Below, in pieces: positions 34,404 through 43,860 of a stretch of 64,000 bases of DNA. Within the stretch, counting starts at the first letter, position 1; every line of letters starts with the position of its first letter. The DNA is from JACKII01 sp963807085 (GTDB taxonomy: Bacteria; Pseudomonadota; Alphaproteobacteria; Bin95), in assembly GCA_963807085.1 (NCBI GenBank), contig CAWEBB010000016.1, positions 1 to 64,000 on the forward strand, read 5' to 3'. Under the pieces are notes generated by a model that worked only from the letters and a program-made list of their open reading frames with translations, searched no databases and was not told the DNA's origin. Position numbers and translations under genes: made by a program.

Positions 34404-37400
34404 GTGAGCGACGTTACTACCTACCCGCCTATTGGCGGCGCCAATGCCGCCGGGGATTTTTCCGCAGCCCTGGCTGCGCTCGATGGCCAGACAGGCATTA
34501 CCTTCGCGGCCGACGTTCGGATGGACCCGGCCGAACTCGGCAAGGCGGCGTCCGTCGTCTGGGACCCGTCCGGCTTCTATGTTTCGGTCAGCGGCGACAC
34601 GATCAGGGCGGGCGTCAAGACGAGCGACGGCACCATCGCGCGGTTCTTTGCGGAAGACGACATCTTCAGCGATCTGCAAACTCATCGGGTAGAGTTGACG
34701 ATCGACAGCGCAACCAATGTTTTTCGCGTCGTCATCGGCGGCCGGACGCTGTTTGAGCAAGCCGATCTCGATCTGGTGCTGCCGGCGACCTTTACCGACA
34801 CACAGTTCGGTCAGTTGCCCTGGTCGGGCAACACAACGGCCGCTATCGCCAACCTCAGCGCGGAAGCCGCCACTATTGCGCGACCGATCCTGCCGTCCCT
34901 GAAAGACAACGGGACGCTATTGCTTACGTTCGATACGCTGGAGCCGCCCGTCGGCCTGATACTGCAGGGCGACGCGACGGTCGGCACGGATGGCGCGCTC
35001 TCCCTGGACGGCGACGGCGATTTCGCTGTCCTTAGCGAACAGTACAACCTGGCAAATGCAAACTACCTGTCGGTCGATCTTGACTTTCGTTACGCCGATA
35101 CCGCCGATACCGGCGGCTCCCGGCTGATCTGGAACCATGGCGCGTTCGGCGTGCAGGTGGATGACAAGTCCGTTACCCTGATGGTGACCGATGACCAGGG
35201 CAAGAAAAACTATTTCAGGCAGGACGGCGTCGATCTGTCCGATCTCGACTGGCATCACCTCTCACTGGTGATCGATCCTCAAGGCGGTGCGGCCACCCTC
35301 CGCATCGACGATGTTACACTGATCGAGAAGGTTGGAATCGGCCTCTCCCTGCCCGCGACAGCGCGGCCAACGACCATCGGCTCGGATAGCTGGGGCAACA
35401 GCCTGAATGGGCAGATTGACAATGTCGCGCTTTCGACCCAACGACCATTGGAGTCCTGGCTGGGCGGGATCGGGGCCGAGCCGTCCGACATTGAAAATTG
35501 GGATGCGGTCGGCCTCGCCAATCCTGCCGTTGCCATGAATACCACCGGCTACATCAAATGGGCGGAATCGACGGCGGCCACCTTTATCGACCGCATGAAG
35601 GGCGCATTCGCCTGGACGGGAAAGCAGGAAATCCTGTTCCAGGATCGAGACAGCTATCACATCTTCCGCGATGCCGCCATCTTCACCGATCCCGCGCTGG
35701 TCAAAGATGTCACCTTCTCCAGCGAAACCTTGCTCAACATCCATCACCTGATCACAGACAGCCGCTGGAACAAAAACCTCATCGACAAGACGCAACAGGA
35801 AGAAATCCTGGCCAACTATCGGGATTATTTCAAGATCGAGACCGGGGCGTCCGGCAATTCCGAGCTATGGGGCCGCCTCCACGATACCGATGCATTCTCG
35901 CTTCTGGCCCGCTTCGACAGCGATATCGGCATGGATCTCGACGACCTGCGGACGGGCGGCCAGGCTTGGCTGGCGCCCGCGGACTTCAATCTGTCGTTTA
36001 CCGACCTGGACATGGACCGGAACGGCTGGCTGAAAAGCTTGCCAACCAATGCGGCGGGCGGCGTCGGTACCGCATCGACGGTGGTCATGTGGTATCCGGA
36101 GGAGGCTGCTCAGCAACCCGGCAATATCTATGGCGGCACCTTCTATCTGCTGGCGGACGGTAAGGGCACCATCGACCTGCAGCAGGCCGGCCAAAGCACC
36201 ACCAAGATCGACCTGAAGGGACTGGAGATCGACGGGCCGACCATGATCCCGTTCGAGTACGCACCGGACGGGGAAAGGGTGACCCTGACCATCACCAGCA
36301 GCGACCCGAATGGCACAGGCGAATATGTGCGCAACGTCCACATCGTCCACGAAGATCATCTGGAGATGTTTCAAGCGGGCGAAATTTTCACCCCTGAATT
36401 TGTGGAGCTGCACCAGGATGCCCGCGCGGTCCGCTGGATGGCGGCCCAGGACGGCAACCACATCGTCCCGAACACGGCGGGTGCCTTCGAAGACGCCCAT
36501 ACCAAGGACTATTACAGCTTCAATCTGGGCACCAACGGCACTCCTGCCAACGGCGTGCCGGTCGATGCCATCATCGAATTCGCCAACAAGACGGGCTCCG
36601 ACCCGTGGGTGAACGTGAACATCAACGCCTCGGACGTCTATGTCCGCGGCATGGCGGAGTATATCGAGGCCAACTTGGATCCTCGGCTGACCCTGCATCT
36701 GGAGTTCGGCAACGAAAACTGGAACGGCGTCTTCGATACCTACCAAGTCTCCAAGGCCGAGGGGCTGGAGCGATGGGGCGAGTTGCGGCTGGAGACGGAC
36801 AATCAGGGCGGCTTCGTGCGCGATGCCAACGGCGATCTGATCGTGCTGGAGGACGGCTATTTCTTCTCCACCGCGACGGCGTCCAACAATGGCTTCCAGT
36901 ACCTGGACGATCTGGCGGTTGAATTGGGCCTGGCCCACAATCTGTATTCGGACAATCAGGCCTGGGCTGAATGGTCATCAATGCGGGCGACCGAGGTCGC
37001 AGTGATCTTCGATGACGTCTTTACCGCGGCCGACCCGCACAACGCCGACGGCCGGCTCAACAAGGTAATGGGCGCCTTCTCCTCCTGGGACAAGTCGACC
37101 GATTTCCTCATGCAGGCCAATGTCTGGCACGAAGCGGAGCCCGGGGGCTGGATCGACCCCGCCGGCGTTTTCGATTCCCTGGCGGTGGCCGGCTATATCG
37201 GCGGCACCGCCGGCAACAAGCATTCCGACATGGTGCGCTATTGGATCGACAATTACGGGGAGCAGAAGGCCGCGGAATTGCTGATCCGCCAGCTCAAATC
37301 CGACGTCGACCCCTCGCTGCAACTGATCGAGTTTGAACGGAACGACTTTGCAGGCGACAACACGGTCAAGGCGAGTGCCGTTCACTCGGGTATCACCTAC

Positions 37401-38657
37401 TCACCGGACTTGGTCGTCGATGTCTACAACGCGATCTTCGGCAAAGACAAAGCGCTGCGCGACGACATTCAATCGGCAGCAGGCATGACGGGCGCCGAAG
37501 TGCTGGTAGGTGCCGACGTGCACAATTACGTCCGCCTCGACACCGCGGCGAACGGCAACACTGTACTGCAGTTGCGCGTCGATCCGGCGAATGGCGACTA
37601 TGAAACCGTTGTCGAGTTCGACAGCCCGCTGTCGCTGACCATCGAGCAGATGCTGGAAGAAGGCACGCTCTTTGTCCGCAGCGTGCCGAGCATCGGCGAA
37701 AGCGCCAACCTGTTGTTCGGCGCCCAAAAGGCGAAGGCGGATGCCTATGGTCTGGATCTCGTCGCCTATGAAGGCGGGCAGCATCTGGCCGCGGCGACCT
37801 GGGGCGCCTACCGCGCCAACCTGGCCGATCCGACGCTGACGGACTTTCTGATGGATCTGAACGATTCACCCGAGATGGGTGAACTCTACGGCTATTGGTT
37901 CGATGCCTGGCAGAACGCCGGCGGCGCTTTGTTCGCCCACTATGCGGACTATGGCCTGTCATCGCGCTATGGCAGCTGGGGCGCGCTGGAATATCTGGGT
38001 GAGCAGAATGATCCAAACGCAGCAACCTACCGCTACGACGCGCTGCAGGAATGGAACCAGCAGGATGCATGGTGGGACGACGGACGCGACCCCACGGCCT
38101 TTCTGCACGGCGTCATAGACACCGGCACCGCCGGAGACGAGTTGCTGCGCGGCACGTCGGAGGAAGACATCCTGCTGGGCGGCGACGGCGACGACGAGAT
38201 CTATGCCGGCCCGGGCAATGACAGGATCGGCGGCGGCACGGGCGCCAATATCGTCGACGCGGGCGATGGCGACGACATTATCCTGCTGGAATCCGTCGCC
38301 GACCAAATCGACGGCGGCGCCGGCTGGGACACCCTGCGGCTGGCCTCTGGCCTGAGCGACCTGGACCTGGCGGACCTGAACGCCGTCAATGTCGAGGCGC
38401 TGGACCTGCGCAACTTTTCCCAGAGCAATGTCACGATATCGGTTGAAGACGCCTTCGCCTTTACGGGTGACAATCTGCTGACCGTCCACGCCGAAACCGC
38501 CGACATTATAGAACTGACCGGCTTTACGCACCAGGGCACCGTTATCGACGAGAACCAAGTGACGAATGTCTACGCTTCAGACAATGCCGCTATCGACATC
38601 ACGGTCGAAGTGATCCACGCGATAGAGCCGCCGCCCGACGCGATTATACTTTACTGA
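34404..38657 (+). CDS. Giant RTX-tailed putative glycoside hydrolase with N-terminal LamG-like domains (GH-like A)
   Basis: The 1417-residue protein starts at a GTG with AAAGGGG nine bases before it. Residues 1-350 are two concanavalin A/LamG-like beta domains (FAADVRMDPAELG, YLSVDLDFRYADTADTGGSR). Residues about 365-1235 are shared with the next gene and look like a clan GH-A type hydrolase: E771 in LEFGNENWNGVF is a candidate acid/base and E1123 in LVAYEGGQHLAAATWG a candidate nucleophile. Residues about 1238-1300 hold RTX-like calcium repeats (GGDGDDEIYAGPGNDRIGGG) followed by a beta-rich tail. No N-terminal signal peptide is present, so type I secretion is inferred. No T1SS genes are in the window. 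The polysaccharide substrate is unknown. Confidence 0.7.
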   Translation: MSDVTTYPPIGGANAAGDFSAALAALDGQTGITFAADVRMDPAELGKAASVVWDPSGFYVSVSGDTIRAGVKTSDGTIARFFAEDDIFSDLQTHRVELTIDSATNVFRVVIGGRTLFEQADLDLVLPATFTDTQFGQLPWSGNTTAAIANLSAEAATIARPILPSLKDNGTLLLTFDTLEPPVGLILQGDATVGTDGALSLDGDGDFAVLSEQYNLANANYLSVDLDFRYADTADTGGSRLIWNHGAFGVQVDDKSVTLMVTDDQGKKNYFRQDGVDLSDLDWHHLSLVIDPQGGAATLRIDDVTLIEKVGIGLSLPATARPTTIGSDSWGNSLNGQIDNVALSTQRPLESWLGGIGAEPSDIENWDAVGLANPAVAMNTTGYIKWAESTAATFIDRMKGAFAWTGKQEILFQDRDSYHIFRDAAIFTDPALVKDVTFSSETLLNIHHLITDSRWNKNLIDKTQQEEILANYRDYFKIETGASGNSELWGRLHDTDAFSLLARFDSDIGMDLDDLRTGGQAWLAPADFNLSFTDLDMDRNGWLKSLPTNAAGGVGTASTVVMWYPEEAAQQPGNIYGGTFYLLADGKGTIDLQQAGQSTTKIDLKGLEIDGPTMIPFEYAPDGERVTLTITSSDPNGTGEYVRNVHIVHEDHLEMFQAGEIFTPEFVELHQDARAVRWMAAQDGNHIVPNTAGAFEDAHTKDYYSFNLGTNGTPANGVPVDAIIEFANKTGSDPWVNVNINASDVYVRGMAEYIEANLDPRLTLHLEFGNENWNGVFDTYQVSKAEGLERWGELRLETDNQGGFVRDANGDLIVLEDGYFFSTATASNNGFQYLDDLAVELGLAHNLYSDNQAWAEWSSMRATEVAVIFDDVFTAADPHNADGRLNKVMGAFSSWDKSTDFLMQANVWHEAEPGGWIDPAGVFDSLAVAGYIGGTAGNKHSDMVRYWIDNYGEQKAAELLIRQLKSDVDPSLQLIEFERNDFAGDNTVKASAVHSGITYSPDLVVDVYNAIFGKDKALRDDIQSAAGMTGAEVLVGADVHNYVRLDTAANGNTVLQLRVDPANGDYETVVEFDSPLSLTIEQMLEEGTLFVRSVPSIGESANLLFGAQKAKADAYGLDLVAYEGGQHLAAATWGAYRANLADPTLTDFLMDLNDSPEMGELYGYWFDAWQNAGGALFAHYADYGLSSRYGSWGALEYLGEQNDPNAATYRYDALQEWNQQDAWWDDGRDPTAFLHGVIDTGTAGDELLRGTSEEDILLGGDGDDEIYAGPGNDRIGGGTGANIVDAGDGDDIILLESVADQIDGGAGWDTLRLASGLSDLDLADLNAVNVEALDLRNFSQSNVTISVEDAFAFTGDNLLTVHAETADIIELTGFTHQGTVIDENQVTNVYASDNAAIDITVEVIHAIEPPPDAIILY

Positions 38658-38798
38658 GGCCAGAGCAGATTTTGACCGACCTGGGTCACCTGCTCTCCGT
38701 GGAAACCGGTCTAGAAAGGCTCGTGCGTTTCGGGTTACGCGACGATTCGATGGTATGATTTTTCCAACAAGACCCTGTTGCTATCATGTTTGGGGTCA

Positions 38799-38832
38799 GA
38801 GAGGCCGGAATGCGCGTTCATTCCGGCCTCTC
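38799..38832. terminator. Perfect 14-bp hairpin between the two GH-like genes
   Basis: GAGAGGCCGGAATG pairs exactly with CATTCCGGCCTCTC around the loop CGCGTT. It lies 140 bases after the first gene and 21 bases before the second, with a CTTCC tail. It may end transcription of the first gene or control translation of the second. Confidence 0.55.
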
Positions 38833-38853
38833 CTTCCGCAGGAAGCTATAGTC

Positions 38854-41800
38854 ATGGGAGCCGGAATGGGTGTGTCGCGTTTCGTGAAACGGGTTGCCGG
38901 GTGGGCGCTTCTCATGCTGGCCGGCCTCTCCTCAACGGCAACTGCCGCAGAGAATTTCAAGCCGGGAGTGGGGATTGCCGATCCGGCTATCGCCATCAAC
39001 GCCAGCGGCTTTGTCAAATGGGGGCAGACGACGAACGCGCCGTTCATCGACCGGATGAAGGGAGCGTTCGCCTGGACTGGTCGCCTGCCGAACTCGCGCG
39101 AAAGCTCGGATTCGGTCGTGATGCTGACCGATCCCTCCGCATTTGCCGGAAAAGGGCCCACCCGTGATGTCACGCTCCGCGACGACACGGTCATCGACCT
39201 CTACCGGCTGGTGGTGACGGCGGTTTTCAACAAGAAACTGATCAGCCGCGAGCAGAACCAACAGATCCGGCGCACGCCGGAGGCATTCTTCAACATCGAA
39301 ACGGGGCCCGATGGCCGCTCTTTGTTGGTCGGGCGCCTGCGCGAAAGCGACCCCTTCGTCCCGTTGGTCCGTTTCGACCGCAATATCGGCATGAACCTGG
39401 GTGCGTTGCGCGCCAAAGGCCATGTGCAGTTGACCCAGGACGACCTGCGCGTGCCGATCCATGACCTGACGCTGGACGAGAACGGCTGGCCGACGCGCAT
39501 GCCCACCGACCTGGCGGGGCGCAAGGGAACCGTCTCCACCGCGATCCTGTGGTATCCGGCCCAGGCCGCCAAAGCGCCGGACAGCATTTATTCCGGTACC
39601 TTCTATTTGCTGGCGGACGGACAGGGAACGCTCAGCCTGGATCAACGGGGGGACGGCGCCGGCCTGGTTTCGTTGAAGGACGTGCGGATCGATGGCCCGA
39701 CCGCGCTTGAATTCGAATTCCGGCCCAACGGTCAGCGGGTGAACCTGACGATCAGCGATACCGACCCCGCCGGAACCGGCGAGTATTTGCGCAGCATCCG
39801 GATCGTGCACGAACGGCACCTGCCCCTATTCGAAGCCGGGGAGATCTTCACGCCGGAATACACCGATTTCATGGCGGATTTCCGGGTGATCCGCTGGATG
39901 CAGGCGATGGAAGGCCCCCGAAATCCTCCCTTTTTCGAAGGACGGTTCGAAGACCGCCCGAAGCCCTCCTACTATTCGTTCAATCTCGGCACCAATGGTA
40001 CGGACCGGAACGGCTTTCCCATCGACACGATCGTTGCCTTCTCCAACAAGACCGGCACGGATCCGTGGATCACCGTCCCCGACAACGTGTCGGATGCGTT
40101 CGCCAAGGGCATGGCCGTCTTCATCGCGGCCAACCTTCACCCGGACCGCAAACTCTATGTCGAACTGGGCAACGAGATCTGGAACGGCATCTTTCCCAGT
40201 TACCAATATGCCGCCGAGAGTGCCCTTCGCCGTTGGGGCGAGCTGAAGGTGCGGATCGGCCCCGACGGCAAGCCTGCCATCGCCCGGCCGGGCCGGTTCG
40301 TTTCCGATGAAACCGTACGCCAGAGCGGCGCCTCCTCGAGCGGCGAATTGACCGAGTTGCTGGGGTTGAAACACCCGCTGCTGGACGCGAACGGGGGCTG
40401 GTCGCACTGGGCCGGGATGCGCGCGACCCAGGTCGGAAAGATATTCGAGGATGCGTTCGCCGCGGCCGACACCGAAAATGGCAAGCGACGGCTCCACAAT
40501 GTCATGGGCGCTTGGGGCGCGTGGGCGGAAAGCACCGATGTGCTGATGCAGGCCAAGGTCTGGCGGCAGGAAGAGCCCGAAAACTGGATCGACCCGGCGA
40601 CCGTGTTCGAATCCATCGCTGCGGGAGCGTATTTCGGCGGATATATGGGCTCGCGCCATTCCGATCTGGTTTCCTATTGGATCGAAACAATGGGCCAGGA
40701 AGGAGCGAAGCGGATGGCGTTGCGGCATCTGACCGCCGGTCTCGATCCCGACAAGCCTTACATCCAGCTCGACCAGTCGATGATCGCCCGCAGTGGCAGG
40801 GTGAACCCCGGAAAGGTCGTTCGCGATGTCGAATACCGGCCGGAGCTGATCATCGACGCCTATCCTCTGTTACGGCACCTGCATCCATCACTTTACCACA
40901 AGATCCGCACGGGCCACGGGGTGAAATCGGGCGAGGCGGTGCTGACCGGCGAAAGCGTCAGCCAATATCTGCGGCTGGCAGACGAAGGCGGCAACACCGT
41001 TCTGCAAATGAAGACCGGGGACGCCGAATCCAGCTTTCAAACCGTGCAGGCGTTTAAGGGGAAGCCCGGAGAATCGCTGGAACAGATGGTCGCCGGAGGC
41101 ATCGTTCTGCCGCGCAGCCTGCGAAACCTGGACGACGAAGCGGAGAAATATTTCACCAAACAGGAAGACAAAGCCCGCGCCTATGGCGTGGATCTGGTTG
41201 CCTATGAGGGCGGGCAGCACCTTGCCGCCGCAATCTGGGGGCCATTCCGCGCGAACCTAAACAACCGGCCCCTGATCGCGCTGTTGAGCGACATGAACCG
41301 GTCGCCGGAAATCGCGGACCTGTACCGGTACTGGTTCGATGCCTGGCGCAAGGCGAGCGGCGCCTTGTTCGCGCACTATGCCGACATTGGCATGTCGTCG
41401 CGCTACGGCAGTTGGGGCGTCATTTCCTATCTGGGCGAGGACGACCGGCAGCAGTACAGGCTCGGCGTGCTGCGGGAGGAAAACCGGCGCGGCCCATGGT
41501 GGAAGGAAGAGCGCGGGCCCGATGACTTTCTGCGGGGTGTGAGGCTGACCGCTTCGGCGGAAGGCGAACACGTGGTCGGCACGACCAAGGCCGATATCCT
41601 GATGGGCATCCATGGCGGCGAGCGCATCACGGCCGGGCCTGGAGACGACACGCTCTATGCCGCGAAGGCCGGGGCGGTTGTGGAGGCAGGGCCGGGCGAC
41701 GACACCATCCTCATCGCATCGCCGGCGGTGACGATAGAGGGCGGCGAGGGCACGGATACGGTGAAAGTGGCGATGAGCCTCGCCACATTGAACCTTTCGG

Positions 41801-42066
41801 ACCTGAAAGCCGGCGACATTGCAATCGTGGACACGCGGAACGCGGCCCGAACGGAGCTTATCGCCACCCCGGCAGACGTGGTGCGGTTGACGCGCGGCGA
41901 TAGCCTGCGCGTATTCGCCGAAACCGCCGACCGGCTGCGCTTGCCCGGCTTCGAAAAGCAGGGAACCGGCAAGGGGGACCGGAGTAATGTCACCACCTAC
42001 CGGGGTTCGGCCGGTGGCCGCGACATCACCCTCTCGGTCACGACGGACCTGCCGCCGGGCGGCTGA
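38854..42066 (+). CDS. Exported putative glycoside hydrolase with degenerate RTX tail (GH-like B)
   Basis: The 1070-residue protein is a paralog of the preceding one without the LamG-like part. A Sec signal peptide (AGWALLMLAGLSSTATAAEN) comes first. The shared region runs from about residue 35: FIDRMKGAFAWTG, WYPAQAAKAPDSIYSGTFYL, EAGEIFTPEYTDF, YYSFNLGTNGTDRNGFPIDT. Candidate catalytic Glu residues are E441 in VELGNEIWNGIF and E785 in VAYEGGQHLAAAIWG. Residues about 900-965 have RTX-like repeats reduced to two recognisable units (AGPGDDTLYAA, AGPGDDTILIA). AGGAAG eight bases before the ATG at 38854 supports the start. It probably acts in the periplasm or is exported by a type II route; substrate unknown. 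Confidence 0.72.
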   Translation: MGAGMGVSRFVKRVAGWALLMLAGLSSTATAAENFKPGVGIADPAIAINASGFVKWGQTTNAPFIDRMKGAFAWTGRLPNSRESSDSVVMLTDPSAFAGKGPTRDVTLRDDTVIDLYRLVVTAVFNKKLISREQNQQIRRTPEAFFNIETGPDGRSLLVGRLRESDPFVPLVRFDRNIGMNLGALRAKGHVQLTQDDLRVPIHDLTLDENGWPTRMPTDLAGRKGTVSTAILWYPAQAAKAPDSIYSGTFYLLADGQGTLSLDQRGDGAGLVSLKDVRIDGPTALEFEFRPNGQRVNLTISDTDPAGTGEYLRSIRIVHERHLPLFEAGEIFTPEYTDFMADFRVIRWMQAMEGPRNPPFFEGRFEDRPKPSYYSFNLGTNGTDRNGFPIDTIVAFSNKTGTDPWITVPDNVSDAFAKGMAVFIAANLHPDRKLYVELGNEIWNGIFPSYQYAAESALRRWGELKVRIGPDGKPAIARPGRFVSDETVRQSGASSSGELTELLGLKHPLLDANGGWSHWAGMRATQVGKIFEDAFAAADTENGKRRLHNVMGAWGAWAESTDVLMQAKVWRQEEPENWIDPATVFESIAAGAYFGGYMGSRHSDLVSYWIETMGQEGAKRMALRHLTAGLDPDKPYIQLDQSMIARSGRVNPGKVVRDVEYRPELIIDAYPLLRHLHPSLYHKIRTGHGVKSGEAVLTGESVSQYLRLADEGGNTVLQMKTGDAESSFQTVQAFKGKPGESLEQMVAGGIVLPRSLRNLDDEAEKYFTKQEDKARAYGVDLVAYEGGQHLAAAIWGPFRANLNNRPLIALLSDMNRSPEIADLYRYWFDAWRKASGALFAHYADIGMSSRYGSWGVISYLGEDDRQQYRLGVLREENRRGPWWKEERGPDDFLRGVRLTASAEGEHVVGTTKADILMGIHGGERITAGPGDDTLYAAKAGAVVEAGPGDDTILIASPAVTIEGGEGTDTVKVAMSLATLNLSDLKAGDIAIVDTRNAARTELIATPADVVRLTRGDSLRVFAETADRLRLPGFEKQGTGKGDRSNVTTYRGSAGGRDITLSVTTDLPPGG

Positions 42067-42075
42067 CATCCGCCC

Positions 42076-42601
42076 CTAGCTGTGCTGCCTCAACAGGTTG
42101 TTCTGGTTTAGGCCGAGTCGGCTGAAAGGCGCTTGATATTTCATGCCGCCGTGTGGTCGAGGCCGATTGCAGAGATGGGTCCAGATCGGCAAGTCAGCGG
42201 CGGCGGCCTTGCCGTTGGTCTTCGGCGTTTAGGGTTTTGTCCTCAAATGACGGAGATCGAGGGCTTTGCAGGCTTTGGCGAATTTCTTCGACCGGTAGCA
42301 GGAGCCATTGTCGGTCATGATGCCGGAGACGGTGATGCCGAAGCTCCTGTACCAGGCAACGGCGGCTTTCAAGTGCTTGATAGCGCTGCCCTGCCTCTCA
42401 TCGCCGTGGATTTCGGTAAAGGACAGGCGGGAATGATCGTCGATGGCAACGTAAACGAACTCCCAGCCATTCCTGGCAGCTTGCCGCTGCGCGGGCGCGA
42501 TTGACCGGTGCGGTCGCCGGTTTTTCGATGGCCCAATTGATTGAATGGGGACGCTCGAACCGGCCAACTTTCTTGATGTCGGTATGAACAGCGGCCATCA
42601 C
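42076..42601 (-). pseudogene. IS481-family transposase remnant
   Basis: The reverse strand reads AAVHTDIKKVGRFERP, then after a slip GWEFVYVAIDDHSRLSFTEI, IMTDNGSCYRSKKFAKACK and, past a deletion, PRPHGGMKYQAPFSRLGLNQ ending NNLLRQHS. These are the DDE core and terminal signature of IS481 transposases. Frame slips and the missing catalytic Glu block show that it is dead. Confidence 0.85.
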
Positions 42602-43048
42602 AGTATCATTTCCGCGTTCGTTCTCGTGCGGTCGGAATTATTTGCGGATAATGTGAATTCCGCAGACAAAATTGGTGTTTTGATATTATTCGTGAAATAT
42701 AAGAATATGTATTGGCAAATAAATCCCCAAAGATTTAGTTGCGCGCAGATCCTTAATTCCGTAAGGCTGTAGGGTGCTTTCGTCTGCGAGAAAGGATTTG
42801 ACACACCAAAAGATCTTAACGTGACCGTTTCCGGTACCACCCTGAACGCTAAATGCACCGGAATGTGAGCGCAAATGAAATCCTGTTAGTTTCCGGATGC
42901 CGGGGCCATACATTGGCTTCGGCGTCCAGTGGTCTGATCGAAACACTTGCTATCGCAAGTGCTACATGAATCACCCCGCTAAATCTATGATTTGGTGGTT
43001 CGATCCTTAAAGCGCGGCAAAAGCCTGCGTTTGGCCAACGATGCCGCA
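42602..43048. other. Low-GC intergenic stretch, no gene supported
   Basis: The region is AT-richer than its surroundings and contains only short chance ORFs on both strands. A small inverted repeat (CACTTGC at 42944-42950 against GCAAGTG at 42955-42961) is visible. I see no recognisable protein or RNA. Confidence 0.4.
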
Positions 43049-43101
43049 GGCCACATGAGGTCGGTTGCCTGGCTCGCCCAGGCAACCGACCTCATGTGGC
43101 C
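43049..43101. repeat. Perfect 24-bp palindrome with 5-base loop
   Basis: The arms at 43049-43072 and 43078-43101 pair without mismatch around CTCGC; the core is CATGAGGTCGGTTGCCTGG. It ends seven bases before an IS110 remnant. It could be a transcription terminator, an IS-related site or a cruciform; there is no T run. Confidence 0.75.
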
Positions 43102-43107
43102 CGGGGT

Positions 43108-43273
43108 GTGTCGTCTTTGAGCCGACAGGTCCTTCTCACCGGCTCTTAGAGCGCCGCCTGGCCAAGGCGGAACTTGCGCTGATCAAGCTCAACCCATGCG
43201 CAAGCTCATCGTCCTCGCCAACGCGCTCCTCCACGATCGCCGAACCTGGCGCGAAATCAACCCTTGCTCGTAA
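43108..43273 (+). pseudogene. IS110-family transposase remnant (N-part fused to C-part)
   Basis: The first part reads VVFEPTGPSHRLLERRLAKA, typical of the RuvC-like domain of IS110 recombinases. After ALIKLNP the frame shifts to PMRKLIVLANALLHDRR with TWREINPCS and a stop, the C-terminal end of the same family. About 200 or more residues in between are gone. Confidence 0.75.
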
Positions 43274-43281
43274 CGGATACT

Positions 43282-43860
43282 CTAGCGTCGGCGGTTAACA
43301 TCCTGCTTGTTGCGGACTGGCGTATCGACGACCGTTTCACCGGTCTCCGTATCGACGATCTGGATACGCTCGACGCCCAATGACCTGCCGGCCCGGCTGA
43401 GCGGCACGACGATGTCAAAGGGCACGTCGCCGCTCGGCTTGACCTGGCTGTAGGGCGACTTCGCGTCGGACGGGTTTTCGATCTCAACATCCTCCAAGGG
43501 ATTGCGGATGCGGTAGGCCGCCTGTTGCTCGCCCTGCAACCGCACTTCCCAGGTGCCGCGGCTGCGCGCGAATACCTTGGGCGGAACCGCATTGGCCACC
43601 ACCATCCGCTCAACCCGGGCACGCCGCAGCTTGCCCTCTTCTGCGTTCAGCATCAGATGCAGCACCGCCACCTGGCTCGCAGGCTGCTGGCGCGTCGCCG
43701 TGTTCTTGCGCGTTTTCTCCACCGCGTCCTTGTAGGTGCTGACGGCAGGCGCGTCGTCCGACGGCTTGCCTTGCATCGTCTGCCCAAGGGCGGCGGTCGA
43801 AGCAAGCGCTGCGGCCAACATGCCGGCAACGATCGTTGAATATGTCATGGAATGTGTCAT
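43282..43860 (-). CDS. Exported protein of unknown function, paired with the M64-like lipoprotein
   Basis: The 192-residue protein has a clear signal peptide (STIVAGMLAAALASTAALGQ). The mature part is charged and contains VAVLHLMLNAEEGKLRRARV, a region with RGTWEVRLQGEQQAAYRI, and FDIVVPLSRAGRSLGVERI with a final TGETVVDTPVRNKQD. I recognise no family; the central part suggests a beta-sandwich of the kind seen in secreted assembly or inhibitor proteins, which is only a guess. The start overlaps the stop of the metallopeptidase-like gene (ATGA), so the two are coupled and probably act together in the periplasm. A second Met four codons in is an alternative start. Confidence 0.7.
   Translation of the reverse strand: MTHSMTYSTIVAGMLAAALASTAALGQTMQGKPSDDAPAVSTYKDAVEKTRKNTATRQQPASQVAVLHLMLNAEEGKLRRARVERMVVANAVPPKVFARSRGTWEVRLQGEQQAAYRIRNPLEDVEIENPSDAKSPYSQVKPSGDVPFDIVVPLSRAGRSLGVERIQIVDTETGETVVDTPVRNKQDVNRRR

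Noticed and set aside
43049..43101. IS110 bridge RNA structure
   Set aside because: The palindrome abuts an internal piece of the recombinase gene, not the non-coding end where the bridge RNA would lie.
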